Assembly: GCA_030433275.1 (NCBI GenBank)
Contig: JAUILK010000017.1
Location: forward strand, 1-62,577
Direction of reading: 5' to 3'
DNA: 62,577 nucleotides
Origin: Gammaproteobacteria bacterium
GTDB taxonomy: Bacteria; Pseudomonadota; Gammaproteobacteria; Nitrococcales; Nitrococcaceae
Shown in pieces: positions 36,685 through 45,721 of the stretch. Positions within the stretch are counted from its first letter, which is position 1. Every line of letters begins with the position of its first letter. The notes beneath the pieces were generated by a model. It saw only the letters and a list, made by a program, of their open reading frames with translations. It did no database searches and was not told where the DNA came from. Both the position numbers and the translations under genes were made by a program.

Positions 36685-37901
36685 AAGTCACCGCTGCTGT
36701 TTGTTTCTTGCCGAATTGGGTCTAGCGCAAAGTCGAAATCGAGGGTGCCGCTCATGGCTGCTTGTCCCAAAATTCGATCGACCCAAAGCGGGGTGGGTGG
36801 ATGGTACTGGACGGCGAGAATATCCCTTAGGCTTTGGTTTAAGGGGTTCGAGGTTAAGTAGGAAACTCCGCCGCAGAGCTCGGCCAAAGTGGTCACAATG
36901 CCTGGGAGTTCGCGGCAGCAACTTTGCTTTAGAGCGAGAGCCTGGGGTAAGGCGGTCACATTGAGGACATCATCCTTGGCGAGCAGCTGGGCGAAAAGAG
37001 ACGCTGTAGTCTCGAGATTCAGATATTTGGCATATACTTCGCCAAACCGTGTTTGTAGATGGGGAAGCTCCGAACGGGAGCGAGTGAGGCCGCTGCTCGT
37101 CGGTATCGTCGAGTGCTGCATGTGTTGGCTCGCATACTCGAGTGCGCGCCGGGCAATACCGAGATAGACGGCGCTGGCTGACAAACAGAACCACATCAGG
37201 CTGGCTTTGAAGATCCCCGAATCGTCATTACCGGCCTTGGTTTTGTGCATGACCAATCGTGTCGGCAACAAGCACCCATCCAAGACGAGCGCATCCGATT
37301 CTGAAGCGCGCATGCCCATGAATTCCGGGCCTTTTTGAACTGAAAGACCGGTAGAAGCGGTGGGGAGCAACCCGACGATCAAGGTTTCCTGGTCGATTTG
37401 AGCATGCAGGCATGCGAACTGCGCTCGACCGATCAGGCTGCAGGGCACTTTGCGGCCGGTCAGTAAATATCCATCGTCGACCTGCGCCGCTTTCGTATTG
37501 GAACGCACGAGACAGCCGCCGAGGTTAGGTTCGGCAAAGGCTGAAGCTACAATGCTGTTTTGCTGGGCGATGGCCTGCAGAAGCATCCATGATAGATCGC
37601 GTGTTCTTTTCCAATGTTCGACGATCATTCCTATAGTAAAAATATGCATTGTCGTTGCAATGGCAATGCTAGGGAAAACATAGCCGAGTTCATGCTGGAC
37701 GGAACAAACATCGGCAATGCTTGCCCCTTGACCGCCAAATTGCTTAGGAATCGCAAAAGCAAAATAATTACAATCGGTTAGAGCAGTCATGCATTCCTCT
37801 GGAATACTGGTGTGTTCTTTCTCCAAAGAACTTTCCCTAAGCTGCTCGAAGACGGCGCGAGGAAGGTAGGTTTCGCTGGCGTTCCACATACTTTTTGCCA
37901 C
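36681..37901 (-). CDS. Acyl-CoA dehydrogenase-like flavoprotein
   Basis: 406 residues with the family layout: N-terminal helices (CNYFAFAIPKQFGGQGASIA near residue 45), the FAD/substrate motif ASAFAEPNLGG near 118, GYLLTGRKVPCSLIGRAQ near 142, and a C-terminal helical bundle. The usual catalytic Glu position near 370 is not identifiable by eye; the region reads AELCGGVSYL, where active enzymes often have an Arg-Gly-Gly/Glu pattern. I placed the start at GTG 37901 because AGGAGG lies 5 nt upstream. It could desaturate an acyl chain or act on another thioester within the operon. A+T content is higher than in the rest of the window. Confidence 0.75.
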   Translation of the reverse strand: MAKSMWNASETYLPRAVFEQLRESSLEKEHTSIPEECMTALTDCNYFAFAIPKQFGGQGASIADVCSVQHELGYVFPSIAIATTMHIFTIGMIVEHWKRTRDLSWMLLQAIAQQNSIVASAFAEPNLGGCLVRSNTKAAQVDDGYLLTGRKVPCSLIGRAQFACLHAQIDQETLIVGLLPTASTGLSVQKGPEFMGMRASESDALVLDGCLLPTRLVMHKTKAGNDDSGIFKASLMWFCLSASAVYLGIARRALEYASQHMQHSTIPTSSGLTRSRSELPHLQTRFGEVYAKYLNLETTASLFAQLLAKDDVLNVTALPQALALKQSCCRELPGIVTTLAELCGGVSYLTSNPLNQSLRDILAVQYHPPTPLWVDRILGQAAMSGTLDFDFALDPIRQETNSSGDL

Positions 37902-37987
37902 GATGGCCTCCTCTTCCTCTGAAAAATAAAAGCCAATTAAATGTTGGTTTGTTATTTCAGCGAAAGCTGTAATTCGAAACAATAAAT

Positions 37988-39079
37988 TCAGAGATTAGCT
38001 TTTATTGGATTAATTGGTTTAGCTGTAAGGCTTTGTTTGTATGTCTCTGATCGCTTTTTTATAATGCGCTGATTGCACCAATATGTGAAACTACGTAGAA
38101 GTAAAGGCGTCGTGTGTTTGCTGATAAAAGCAAGCTCAGGTTTCCTGCAGGTGTGAATATTGAGGTAAGGTCGAAAACACTCCAGTGCTTGCCTCACCAT
38201 TTCGTAGTTCCGCGGTAAGTTTTTTTTCATGATAGGTAAAAAGAAACGTTCGAATACTTCAGGGTCGATGATAGTGACTTCTCCTCGGGGAGTGAGCCCT
38301 GCTTGTTGCCTCGCATTATTTACCGTGCGCTTGCCCAAAGAGATGACGGTTTCTAAGGTGGGTGCGTGGGTGCCCGAACAGGCATAAACGATCTTGCCTA
38401 AGCTGTGCGAGGGATTTTTCAAGCTCCAAGAGATGGCCTCGGTGACCGTGTCTAAAGAGACGATATCAAGATAAGCGTCGCCGTCGCCAACGAGGAAGGG
38501 GAGTAGATTCTGATTGTATAAGTAAACGAGCTGGTAAATGCTGAGGAAGCGGCTGACTGCACCGTCCGATTGTCGCCCCATCACAATACTCGGACGGATT
38601 ATGGTAAACGGGAGGCCCGAGTTCTTCACCTCTTCTTCTGCAAGGTGTTTGGAGTACTCATAAGCGTTATTGAAATCGGTTAGACTTGGAGCCCTATCCG
38701 ATTCTTTTTGTAAACCATCGACAAATGCCGTCGACACATAAATAAAATTCTGTAAGTGCGGCGCGTATCGTTTGGCGAACCCGACCAACTCTGCAGTGGC
38801 TTCTGTATTGCTCCGGAGTGCATTTTGTTCGCTTTGGTTCCAGCGTACATCAGCCGCGCAATGGATTATGACATGGGCGTTTTTAAAAACCGCTGATGGG
38901 TTCGTAATTCCAAGGTTTTCTTGCTTGATATCAATAGGAACGAACGGGAGTTTTAAACCCGCGACAGGCGGGTTGCTTCGCCCGAGTGAAAGGATAGGCC
39001 AAAGCTTTGCTACTTCGGGAACGATGGCTGAACCCACCAGTCCGCTGGCACCTGTGATAATGGCATTGCCGTAGTTCAT
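37988..39079 (-). CDS. NAD(P)-dependent reductase, thioester-reductase/extended SDR type
   Basis: 363 residues. Rossmann motif AIITGASGLVGSAIVPEV at residue 6; HCAADVRWNQSEQNA near 72; YVSTAFVDGL near 112; the catalytic YEYSKHLAEEEV near 137 with Tyr and Lys; and IRPSIVMGRQSDG near 160. This pattern is that of the male-sterility/thioester-reductase branch, which reduces acyl thioesters to aldehydes or alcohols. The C-terminal 100 residues are basic and of unknown fold. The start overlaps the SRPBCC gene's stop (ATGA). Confidence 0.78.
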   Translation of the reverse strand: MNYGNAIITGASGLVGSAIVPEVAKLWPILSLGRSNPPVAGLKLPFVPIDIKQENLGITNPSAVFKNAHVIIHCAADVRWNQSEQNALRSNTEATAELVGFAKRYAPHLQNFIYVSTAFVDGLQKESDRAPSLTDFNNAYEYSKHLAEEEVKNSGLPFTIIRPSIVMGRQSDGAVSRFLSIYQLVYLYNQNLLPFLVGDGDAYLDIVSLDTVTEAISWSLKNPSHSLGKIVYACSGTHAPTLETVISLGKRTVNNARQQAGLTPRGEVTIIDPEVFERFFLPIMKKNLPRNYEMVRQALECFRPYLNIHTCRKPELAFISKHTTPLLLRSFTYWCNQRIIKKRSETYKQSLTAKPINPIKANL

Positions 39080-39516
39080 GACACTCTCAGCTGCTTTTCG
39101 ATGTCTTCTAACATGCCATGGCAATTTTCCTTTAAAGCCTGAACGGCGATAGGAGTTAGGATATCCTCGATCGAGGGGATGCCGATGCGGAAATTCATAA
39201 GTAAGCAAACCCTCGTATACCCTGCCTCATTATAGAGCTGCCACGATCCATCCATGCTTTCGAGGTCGCCTTCTAATTGGCGAAAATCGATTCGTGCCCG
39301 GCTGGCGTCGTAATGATCTATTTCAGTCCACTCCATGACCGAATCCCGCAAGGTGGCTGACCATCTGGAAACCGTCCATTTCGGTCGATTGTCTTCGATA
39401 ATCGTTACTTCATTGACCGATGGCATAAAATTCGGATAGCATGAAATATCCGATACAATTTCCCAGACATCTTTGATATGGCGGGTGATGCTTCGATTGA
39501 CTTCAACAAGTGCCAT
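39076..39516 (-). CDS. SRPBCC (polyketide cyclase / COQ10-like) protein
   Basis: The 146-residue START-like protein: VEVNRSITRHIKDVWEIVSD at residue 4, ISCYPNFMPSVNEVTIIED near 24, and a long C-terminal helix (AVQALKENCHGMLEDIEKQL). Such proteins bind hydrophobic ligands; relatives act as aromatase/cyclases in polyketide pathways or as ubiquinone chaperones. AGAGG lies 9 nt before ATG 39516. Its place between an aminotransferase and a thioester reductase suggests it carries or cyclises a pathway intermediate. Confidence 0.75.
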   Translation of the reverse strand: MALVEVNRSITRHIKDVWEIVSDISCYPNFMPSVNEVTIIEDNRPKWTVSRWSATLRDSVMEWTEIDHYDASRARIDFRQLEGDLESMDGSWQLYNEAGYTRVCLLMNFRIGIPSIEDILTPIAVQALKENCHGMLEDIEKQLRVS

Positions 39517-39531
39517 AGATAAGCACCTCTT

Positions 39532-40776
39532 TTAGGAGTATTCCTGCAATGTCCTGCAATGATCCAGGGCTTGCTGCAAAATACCGTGCATGTAGTCCAC
39601 GTCTGAGCGCTCGAGGCAGTAAGGGGGTACAAGCCTTAACACAGTCGGGTTTGACAGGCAGGGGCTGAGAAGCAAACCTGTTTTCAGGCAGTATTCCAAA
39701 GTTCTGGCTGCATATGTATTGGAAGAAAAATGCAACCCTCTCATGAGACCAAAACCAGTATAAGCCGATAACACATCGGGGAATTGGCAGTGCAATCGGT
39801 GGAGTGCGTTTTCAATCCAGGCTCCTTTCCGCTCCACATCCGGTAAAAAATTCTTTGCCTGGACGATCTCGGTTACGGCAACTACAGCTCGGCATGCCAG
39901 AGGATTTCCACCATAGGTCGAGCTGTGGAGGTAGGGGTTGTGATCGAAGGGAGAGAAGACGGTTTCGCTTGCTATGAGCGCTGAGACCGGGACGATGCCA
40001 CCGCCGAGCGATTTGCCGACGAGGAGGATATCCGGTTTGATATCGCTGTGCTCAAAAGCCCAGAGCTTTCCGGTCCGTCCGAGCCCCGATTGGATTTCGT
40101 CAGCGACCAACAAGGTGCCGTGCTGTCGGCACAGCTGCTGGGCGGTTTTTAGAAAAGCGGGCTCGATGGGATGGATTCCGCCTTCGCCCTGAATGGCCTC
40201 CACGAACAAACCGGCGATATCCCCTGCGGCCAGCACGGTTTCGAGCTCAGTCGTGTTCCCGCGTTCAATTCTCACCACATCCTGCAACAGCGGGTGGGTA
40301 TCCGCTTTAAACCCCGCGTGGTCGGTTAGAGACAGCGCGCCGGCGGTTTTCCCGTGATAGGAGCCGCTAAGATGCGCTAGCTTTCTCTTTTCCGTCTTGA
40401 GACGGCAAAGCTTGATGGCCGCCTCCACCGCTTCGCTACCCGAGTTGAGGAGCATGGCTTTTTGCAAGTGGGCAGGAGTCAATGCCACTAAATTTTTCAA
40501 GGCCACAGCCAACTCGGCATGGCAGAGGATGCGGCTTGTGCCGGATAATCCGTGGCTCAGGAGATCCTGGAGAGCGGCCAGGAGTTTCGAATTGCCATGA
40601 CCGAACATGAAAAGGCCAAACGACCCGCAATCGAGGAAGGGTTTTCCTTTATGACCGGTAACCCACGCTCCCTCGGCCGATCGCTCGTACTGACCTGCGC
40701 CGGAAACGCCATAGATGATTGCCCACCCCTTGGAGCCGTAGGTTCTGATATCTTGCAGCAGCGACTGATAGTCCAT
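39532..40776 (-). CDS. Class III PLP aminotransferase
   Basis: 414 residues from ATG 40776 (MDYQSLLQDI). Family motifs: GSFGLFMFGHGNSKLLAAL near residue 55, MLLNSGSEAVEAAIKL near 110, the SGSYHGKT loop near 140, LLVADEIQSGLGRTGKLW near 225 with the cofactor Asp, PDILLVGKSLGGGIVPVS near 250 with the PLP Lys, and HSSTYGGNPLACRA near 290. It resembles the ornithine/acetylornithine and omega-aminotransferase group, so it probably uses an aldehyde or keto substrate with a terminal carbonyl. It is the first gene of the operon. Confidence 0.85.
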   Translation of the reverse strand: MDYQSLLQDIRTYGSKGWAIIYGVSGAGQYERSAEGAWVTGHKGKPFLDCGSFGLFMFGHGNSKLLAALQDLLSHGLSGTSRILCHAELAVALKNLVALTPAHLQKAMLLNSGSEAVEAAIKLCRLKTEKRKLAHLSGSYHGKTAGALSLTDHAGFKADTHPLLQDVVRIERGNTTELETVLAAGDIAGLFVEAIQGEGGIHPIEPAFLKTAQQLCRQHGTLLVADEIQSGLGRTGKLWAFEHSDIKPDILLVGKSLGGGIVPVSALIASETVFSPFDHNPYLHSSTYGGNPLACRAVVAVTEIVQAKNFLPDVERKGAWIENALHRLHCQFPDVLSAYTGFGLMRGLHFSSNTYAARTLEYCLKTGLLLSPCLSNPTVLRLVPPYCLERSDVDYMHGILQQALDHCRTLQEYS

Positions 40777-41125
40777 GTTCGGGCTGGATCGCAAATGCGA
40801 ATGATTGAGCGAAAGGCCATTATAACAAAAGTATAGTTGATATTCTCTACTAGGTGTGAAATACGTCAAATGCGACTGAGGGTAGCTGTATCAAACTCGC
40901 TGAGCCCGCACTCGATATCTATACCAGATTTGGGCAATGGGTGAGGCTGGAGGCCAGAGTTGCTCCAAACGCTGTGCCGTAAGGACGTTTGCGGTGGGCA
41001 TGGCCATTGAGAATGGGCCGCCCTTTACCTGGATTTGGCGATGGTGGTGCAGGTTTTGCCATGGCTTGCAAACCGGGGTGCAGGGTCGGCGTTGGCCCCA
41101 AGTGTTTCTTCGCTGATGCGAGCAC
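40777..41125. other. Intergenic stretch upstream of the aminotransferase operon
   Basis: About 350 bases with no supportable gene between the start of the aminotransferase and the stop of selO. The first part next to the aminotransferase is A+T-rich (TATAACAAAAGTATAGTTGA near 40817) and is the likely promoter of that operon. Overlapping frames further on are short and unrecognised. Confidence 0.45.
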
Positions 41126-42748
41126 TTAAGAGCTGCAGGACAGCATTGAGCAGCCCGCGCGCTGACGCGCCCATTCGGGGCGTTTGGCGGCGAACCGCTC
41201 TTTGCCCGGTTGCTCGTCGTATGGGTGGCGCAAAAGCGCCTGCAACTCGTGGAGCAGCGCATAGTCGCCTTGTTCGCATTGGTCGATGGCGAGCTGGGCG
41301 AGGTAGTTGCGCAATACGTACTTGGGGTTGACCCGGTTCATGCGCCGCCGACGTGCCTCGGCATCGGCCCCGCTCTCGGCGCTTAGACGGTTGAGGTAGC
41401 GGCGCAGCCAGGCCGTGGTGCGTGCTCTGTGCTCGCCGGTCAGCGTTTCGGGCGCGTAGTAAGCGGGTAGCAGAGGCTCGAGCAGCGCTGTATCGTTCGC
41501 CCTGTGCGCCCCTTCGTCAGCGGTGTCGAGCTGGGCGAGGCCGCGGTAAAAGAGGCTCAGGTCCGTTTCGGTCAACTGCAGCACCTCCAGCAGTTCGTCG
41601 ACCAGCGGTTTGTCCCGAGCTGGATCGACCTGGCTGAGCCCGAGCTTTCCCGCCATCATGGTCAGCCAGGCCGGCTCGTATTCCTTGGCGTAGTCGGCGA
41701 TGGCCTGCTGTAGCGGTTCAACCTGACCGGCTACCGGCAAGATGGCGTTGGCGAGCTGAGTGAGATTCCACAAGGCCACCTGCGGTTGCTGACCAAAGCA
41801 GTAGCGTCGGCCGGCGGCGTCGGTGGTGTTGGGAGTCCAGTCTGGATCGTAGCCTTCCAACCAGCCATACGGACCGTAGTCGATGGTCTGGCCGAGAACG
41901 GACATATTGTCGGTATTCATCACTCCGTGCACGAAGCCGACCCGCATCCAGTGCACGACCAGCCTCAGAGTTCGCCGGCAGACTTCCTCGAACCAGGCAA
42001 TGTAGGTCTCTTGGCTCGGCTCCCCGAGGTGGGGGAAGTCCGTGCGGATGGTGTAGTCCATGAGCTGACGCAGCAGCCTCGTATTCTGGTGCGCGGCGAG
42101 AATCTCGAAGTGGCCGAAGCGCGTGAAGCTCGGTGCCACCCGACAGACGATGGCGCCCGGTTCGAAGGCGGGACGGCCATCGTAGAACATGTCGCGCATC
42201 ACTTGTTCGCCGCTCAGCGCCAGGCTCAACGCACGGGTGCTGGGGACTCCCAGATGATGCATGGCCTCGCTGCAGAGAAACTCCCGCAGCGATGAGCGCA
42301 ACACGGCAAAGCCGTCGGCCTCGCGTGAATAAGGGGTCGGACCGGCGCCTTTGAGCTGCAATATCCAGCGCTCGCCCTGCGTGTTCACGACCTCGCCTAG
42401 GTTGATCGCGCGCCCGTCGCCGAGTTGGCCGGCCCAGACGCCGAATTGATGCCCGCCGTAGCAGGTGGCATGTGGATCCATGCCCGGTAACAGGCGGTTA
42501 CCGGCGAACACCTGCGTAAACAGCTCGCTGTGGCAGTCGGCTTCGGACAGATCGAGCAGCGCGGCGACTTCACGCGAAAAGGCGATTAAACGCGGGGCGG
42601 CCACTGGTCGCGGCGGTACCCGCGAGAAGCAGGCACCCGTTACCAGGCGGCGCTGGTTATGGCTGTGTGGATCGGCCGGTAGCTCGCGGGTGAAGCGGTT
42701 GTCGAAGACGAGCTGTTCCAGGGTCGGGGCTTGCAGTTGAGTATTCAT
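41126..42748 (-). CDS. selO: Protein adenylyltransferase SelO
   Basis: A pseudokinase-fold enzyme that transfers AMP to protein hydroxyls. 540 residues with the YdiU/SelO motifs: HATCYGGHQFGVWAGQLGDG near residue 97, QLKGAGPTPYSREADGFAVL near 130, VHGVMNTDNMSVLGQTIDYG near 245, and NRVNPKYVLRNYLAQ near 480. The C-terminus GCSMLSCSS contains the conserved final cysteines that replace selenocysteine in bacterial homologues. I chose ATG 42748 (MNTQLQAP); four codons upstream is an alternative. It stands alone. Confidence 0.93.
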   Translation of the reverse strand: MNTQLQAPTLEQLVFDNRFTRELPADPHSHNQRRLVTGACFSRVPPRPVAAPRLIAFSREVAALLDLSEADCHSELFTQVFAGNRLLPGMDPHATCYGGHQFGVWAGQLGDGRAINLGEVVNTQGERWILQLKGAGPTPYSREADGFAVLRSSLREFLCSEAMHHLGVPSTRALSLALSGEQVMRDMFYDGRPAFEPGAIVCRVAPSFTRFGHFEILAAHQNTRLLRQLMDYTIRTDFPHLGEPSQETYIAWFEEVCRRTLRLVVHWMRVGFVHGVMNTDNMSVLGQTIDYGPYGWLEGYDPDWTPNTTDAAGRRYCFGQQPQVALWNLTQLANAILPVAGQVEPLQQAIADYAKEYEPAWLTMMAGKLGLSQVDPARDKPLVDELLEVLQLTETDLSLFYRGLAQLDTADEGAHRANDTALLEPLLPAYYAPETLTGEHRARTTAWLRRYLNRLSAESGADAEARRRRMNRVNPKYVLRNYLAQLAIDQCEQGDYALLHELQALLRHPYDEQPGKERFAAKRPEWARQRAGCSMLSCSS

Positions 42749-42772
42749 GACAGGCCGCATTGATTGTGAATG

Positions 42773-42813
42773 CCTACTGTAACAGTAGGTCAGCCCATAA
42801 AGGAGGGGGCTGA
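42773..42813. promoter_or_regulatory. Two adjacent hairpins between the GGDEF gene and selO
   Basis: CCTACTG-TAA-CAGTAGG (42773-42789) is a perfect 7-bp stem with a 3-nt loop. Directly beside it TCAGCCC (42790-42796) pairs with GGGCTGA (42807-42813). Both genes here are read on the minus strand, so these could end the GGDEF transcript or control selO. No T run is seen. Confidence 0.4.
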
Positions 42814-42841
42814 GGCTACACCGCGCAGGATCGTGTGGTGC

Positions 42842-44860
42842 TCATCTGCGCTTCTGGGATTCGCGTGCCTGTGGTGAGGCAATCGAGGAGGGAGTGAGGG
42901 GCTCGAATTCCACGCGGTTCCGTCCCTGATTTTTGGCACGGTAAAGGGCTTTGTCCGCCGCGTTAAGGAGACGGCTGGTGGACAAGGCGGTCTCCGGCTT
43001 GGCGTAGGCAAGGCCGATGCTTACGGTCACGTAGCTTGCAGTCTTTGAATCCTGGCGCGGAATGGCTAGATTCTCGACCGCGCGGCGCAGTGTTTCCGCT
43101 GTATCTTGCGCATAAGAGCGCTCTACCTGGGAGAGGACGACGACGAACTCTTCTCCACCGTAACGGGCCGCCAGGTCTCCAGCGCGCCGCGCTGCCTTTG
43201 CAATCACCGCGGCAATTTTCTTCAAGCAGGCATCTCCAGCTTGATGCCCGTATCGGTCGTTGTAACCCTTGAAGTGATCGATGTCGATGAATAGCAAGGC
43301 GATTCGAGCGTTGCTTCGCATCAACTGGCGCCATTGCTGATCAAGAAACTCGTCGAAATGACGACGGTTGGATAATCCGGTCAAGCCGTCACGAATGGAC
43401 AGCTCCCTGAGGTAGCCTTCTGCCCACTTTTGCTGGGTTATGTCTTGCCCATACGCATAGATGATGCCGCTTTCAGGGATTGGGGTGAGGACGAAGGAGT
43501 AGATCACCCCATCTTGCTCGATCTCCAGAGAGCGATGGCGACCGTCGTTGAAAATGAGAGTCACCGCGGCACGCCATTCCGGCAGCGTCAGAACCCCGTT
43601 GGTGTCTTGAATACGGCCGAGAAATCGCCGCGCCGGGCCGTTAGCGTAGCCGACGGTCAAGGGTTTGTCGATTCGCAGCACCGGCATTGGGTTTTCATCC
43701 GGAAACATAGCCAGCGTACGGATCTGTTGTTCAGTCTTTCGACGTAAGTTGAGCAACCCAAAGAGCGTTATGCCGGCAATGATGACGGTGAGTGCGAGTG
43801 CCCCCATAAATAAATTGCGAGTCGTGTAATAGGTCGCAAGCGCTTCATTTTCGTCGATCTCAGTCGCGAGTCCAATGCCGAGCGTCTTGTCCCACAGCCA
43901 TGCGCCGAGAACCCTCACCCCGCGGTAATCCCGGTAACCGATGGCGGAGTGACCGGCGGTTTGGTGGGCAATGGCCGAGCGGGCCATCAGTGTTAGCGGG
44001 CGTTGCTCACTCGGTACGGTGGGCTGCTCTCCTCGCGTCAGGTCGACGCCTGGGTTGCGGATCGAGACAGTGAGTATGCTCGATGCCCCTTTGGGGATGA
44101 GATCGATTCTGCGCAGTTGGCCGGTGAAGCGGCTTGCGGTGAGCATCCGCCCCTCCCGATCGAAGAAGTAGGTTTCTCCGGATGCGCCGATGCGGCCGAC
44201 GTGGGCTACGTCACTGAAGGTCAGCAAAGGGTTGATTCGGATCATCAGCGCTGCGAGAACAGAACCATTGGCTGCGGTGATGGGTGTCGCTGCAAACAGG
44301 GTGGGCCGTAAAACGGTCGAGCGGGTTCCAGGCTTCGACTCGGTTTGGATCGGAGGGATGAGCACAGCCTCGCCAGCAAAGATGCGGTTCATGAGATCTG
44401 GGCGTTGGCGAGCGATCAGGTGCGCCGTGGTCGTATCTTCTTCTTTCGAGATAATGCTTCTCAAAGCAGTATCGATGATGAAATAGCGCCAAGCGCCGTT
44501 GCCGCTTAGGAGCTTATCCAGATGAGCCGATATTGGGAGGTGCGTGGGGGCATCCGGAGCAGGGTTTACTAGTGATCTTAGCTCTCGGTTGGTGGCGATA
44601 TACTGGAGTTGCTGCTGGCGCTCGTCGACCCAGATTCGCAGGGCTTCATGGCTGGCTCGCAGCGTGGTTTGGAGGCTTTGAATGACCTGCTGGCGCAGAG
44701 TAGACTCCACCCGTGTCACGATAACGGCGCCGAGCACCGCCACGGCCACGAGGGGAAAGGCGACGAGTGCGCCGGCCATCGCGTCGCGCCACCAGGTGCG
44801 GTCTAGTTTGATCCGGTTCGGTTCATTCGCCTGCATATTCGGGTCTATTGCAGCATTCAC
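42842..44860 (-). CDS. Membrane sensor diguanylate cyclase (Cache-PAS-GGDEF)
   Basis: 672 residues: a membrane segment near 28-50, a periplasmic dCache-like sensor (about 55-335), a second membrane segment near 340-362 (LFMGALALTVIIAGITLFGL), a PAS-like region (about 385-480), then a GGDEF domain with SIRDGLTGLSNRRHFDEFL near 490 and RYGGEEFVVVLSQ near 580. GGEEF is intact, so c-di-GMP synthesis is expected, driven by an extracellular signal. No EAL domain is attached. Confidence 0.9.
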   Translation of the reverse strand: MNAAIDPNMQANEPNRIKLDRTWWRDAMAGALVAFPLVAVAVLGAVIVTRVESTLRQQVIQSLQTTLRASHEALRIWVDERQQQLQYIATNRELRSLVNPAPDAPTHLPISAHLDKLLSGNGAWRYFIIDTALRSIISKEEDTTTAHLIARQRPDLMNRIFAGEAVLIPPIQTESKPGTRSTVLRPTLFAATPITAANGSVLAALMIRINPLLTFSDVAHVGRIGASGETYFFDREGRMLTASRFTGQLRRIDLIPKGASSILTVSIRNPGVDLTRGEQPTVPSEQRPLTLMARSAIAHQTAGHSAIGYRDYRGVRVLGAWLWDKTLGIGLATEIDENEALATYYTTRNLFMGALALTVIIAGITLFGLLNLRRKTEQQIRTLAMFPDENPMPVLRIDKPLTVGYANGPARRFLGRIQDTNGVLTLPEWRAAVTLIFNDGRHRSLEIEQDGVIYSFVLTPIPESGIIYAYGQDITQQKWAEGYLRELSIRDGLTGLSNRRHFDEFLDQQWRQLMRSNARIALLFIDIDHFKGYNDRYGHQAGDACLKKIAAVIAKAARRAGDLAARYGGEEFVVVLSQVERSYAQDTAETLRRAVENLAIPRQDSKTASYVTVSIGLAYAKPETALSTSRLLNAADKALYRAKNQGRNRVEFEPLTPSSIASPQARESQKRR

Positions 44861-45171
44861 AACAACCCAAAAAAAGCGTTCTACGGTGTATCGAAACGGC
44901 GCACCACCAAGGTCACGATGAATGTCGTGCCTTTTCCAGCCAGCATGGGTTTGATCTATTCCGCAGTGAACGTTTCATCAGCGCAGCAGGAGCCCATTCC
45001 TACTATTTACGAGAACTATACCACAGTTCGCGATCGCGCCGTCGGCGCGGGGTCGAGCCAAGGCCATGCTGGAAAAGCGACCCTGGTGCGTTGGCCAGGG
45101 TATCGTTGCTGGGGATTGGTGGCGGTCGATTCGGTGCAGGGTCACCCGACTGTTCTAGAACATTTGCATAC
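44861..45171. other. Intergenic stretch, no gene seen
   Basis: Some 310 bases between the Cache-GGDEF start and the arfB stop. Two overlapping plus-strand frames exist (44848-45315 and 44918-45253) but they run into arfB antisense, lack ribosome sites and match nothing. The promoter of the Cache-GGDEF gene should lie at the left end. Confidence 0.45.
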
Positions 45172-45585
45172 TCAAGCGTCAGGCTTGCCCCGCAGGGCCT
45201 TGAGTCGGCTACGCTTGGCTTTGTTCGTCAAGCGTTTTTTTCGGGCGCCGTAAGTGGGTTTGGTCGGTACACGGGACTTGTATGGGACGATTACACTTTG
45301 GATCAGCTCCCGTAGGCGGTTCAGCGCGTCTTGACGATTGTCCTCCTGGCTGCGCCGGCGCTGGGCTTTTATAACCACCACACCTTCTTTGGTGATTCGC
45401 TGATCATGTACTGCCAAAAGCCGTGTTTGGTAGCGCTCGGGCAGTGATGAGGCGCGGATGTCGAAGCGCAGGTGAATGCCGGTGGCAACTTTGTTGACAT
45501 TTTGGCCGCCCGGTCCCTGGGCCCGGATTGCGGTAATGCTGATTTCATGATCGGGGATTTGTATTCGCTCGGAGATTTGAAACAT
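45172..45585 (-). CDS. arfB: Alternative ribosome-rescue factor / peptidyl-tRNA hydrolase ArfB
   Basis: The 137-residue protein has the catalytic GGQ motif in RAQGPGGQNVNKVATG near residue 22, and a basic C-terminal tail (RKKRLTNKAKRSRLKALRG) that in ArfB enters the empty mRNA channel of stalled ribosomes. It lacks the codon-reading domains of RF1/RF2. The start at 45585 (MFQISERI) matches the family; the frame is open 10 codons further. Confidence 0.93.
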   Translation of the reverse strand: MFQISERIQIPDHEISITAIRAQGPGGQNVNKVATGIHLRFDIRASSLPERYQTRLLAVHDQRITKEGVVVIKAQRRRSQEDNRQDALNRLRELIQSVIVPYKSRVPTKPTYGARKKRLTNKAKRSRLKALRGKPDA

Positions 45586-45721
45586 TTCGAAAGCGTAACC
45601 GTTCAGTGCGCTCAATTGTAATGTGACAGGAGAGTTTGCGCGGTGCCTGGCATTCAGACGGATGCGCCGAGCCCGTCGATTGCGGGGCGGAGCCGGCTCG
45701 GTTATCGTTTAAACCACTACG

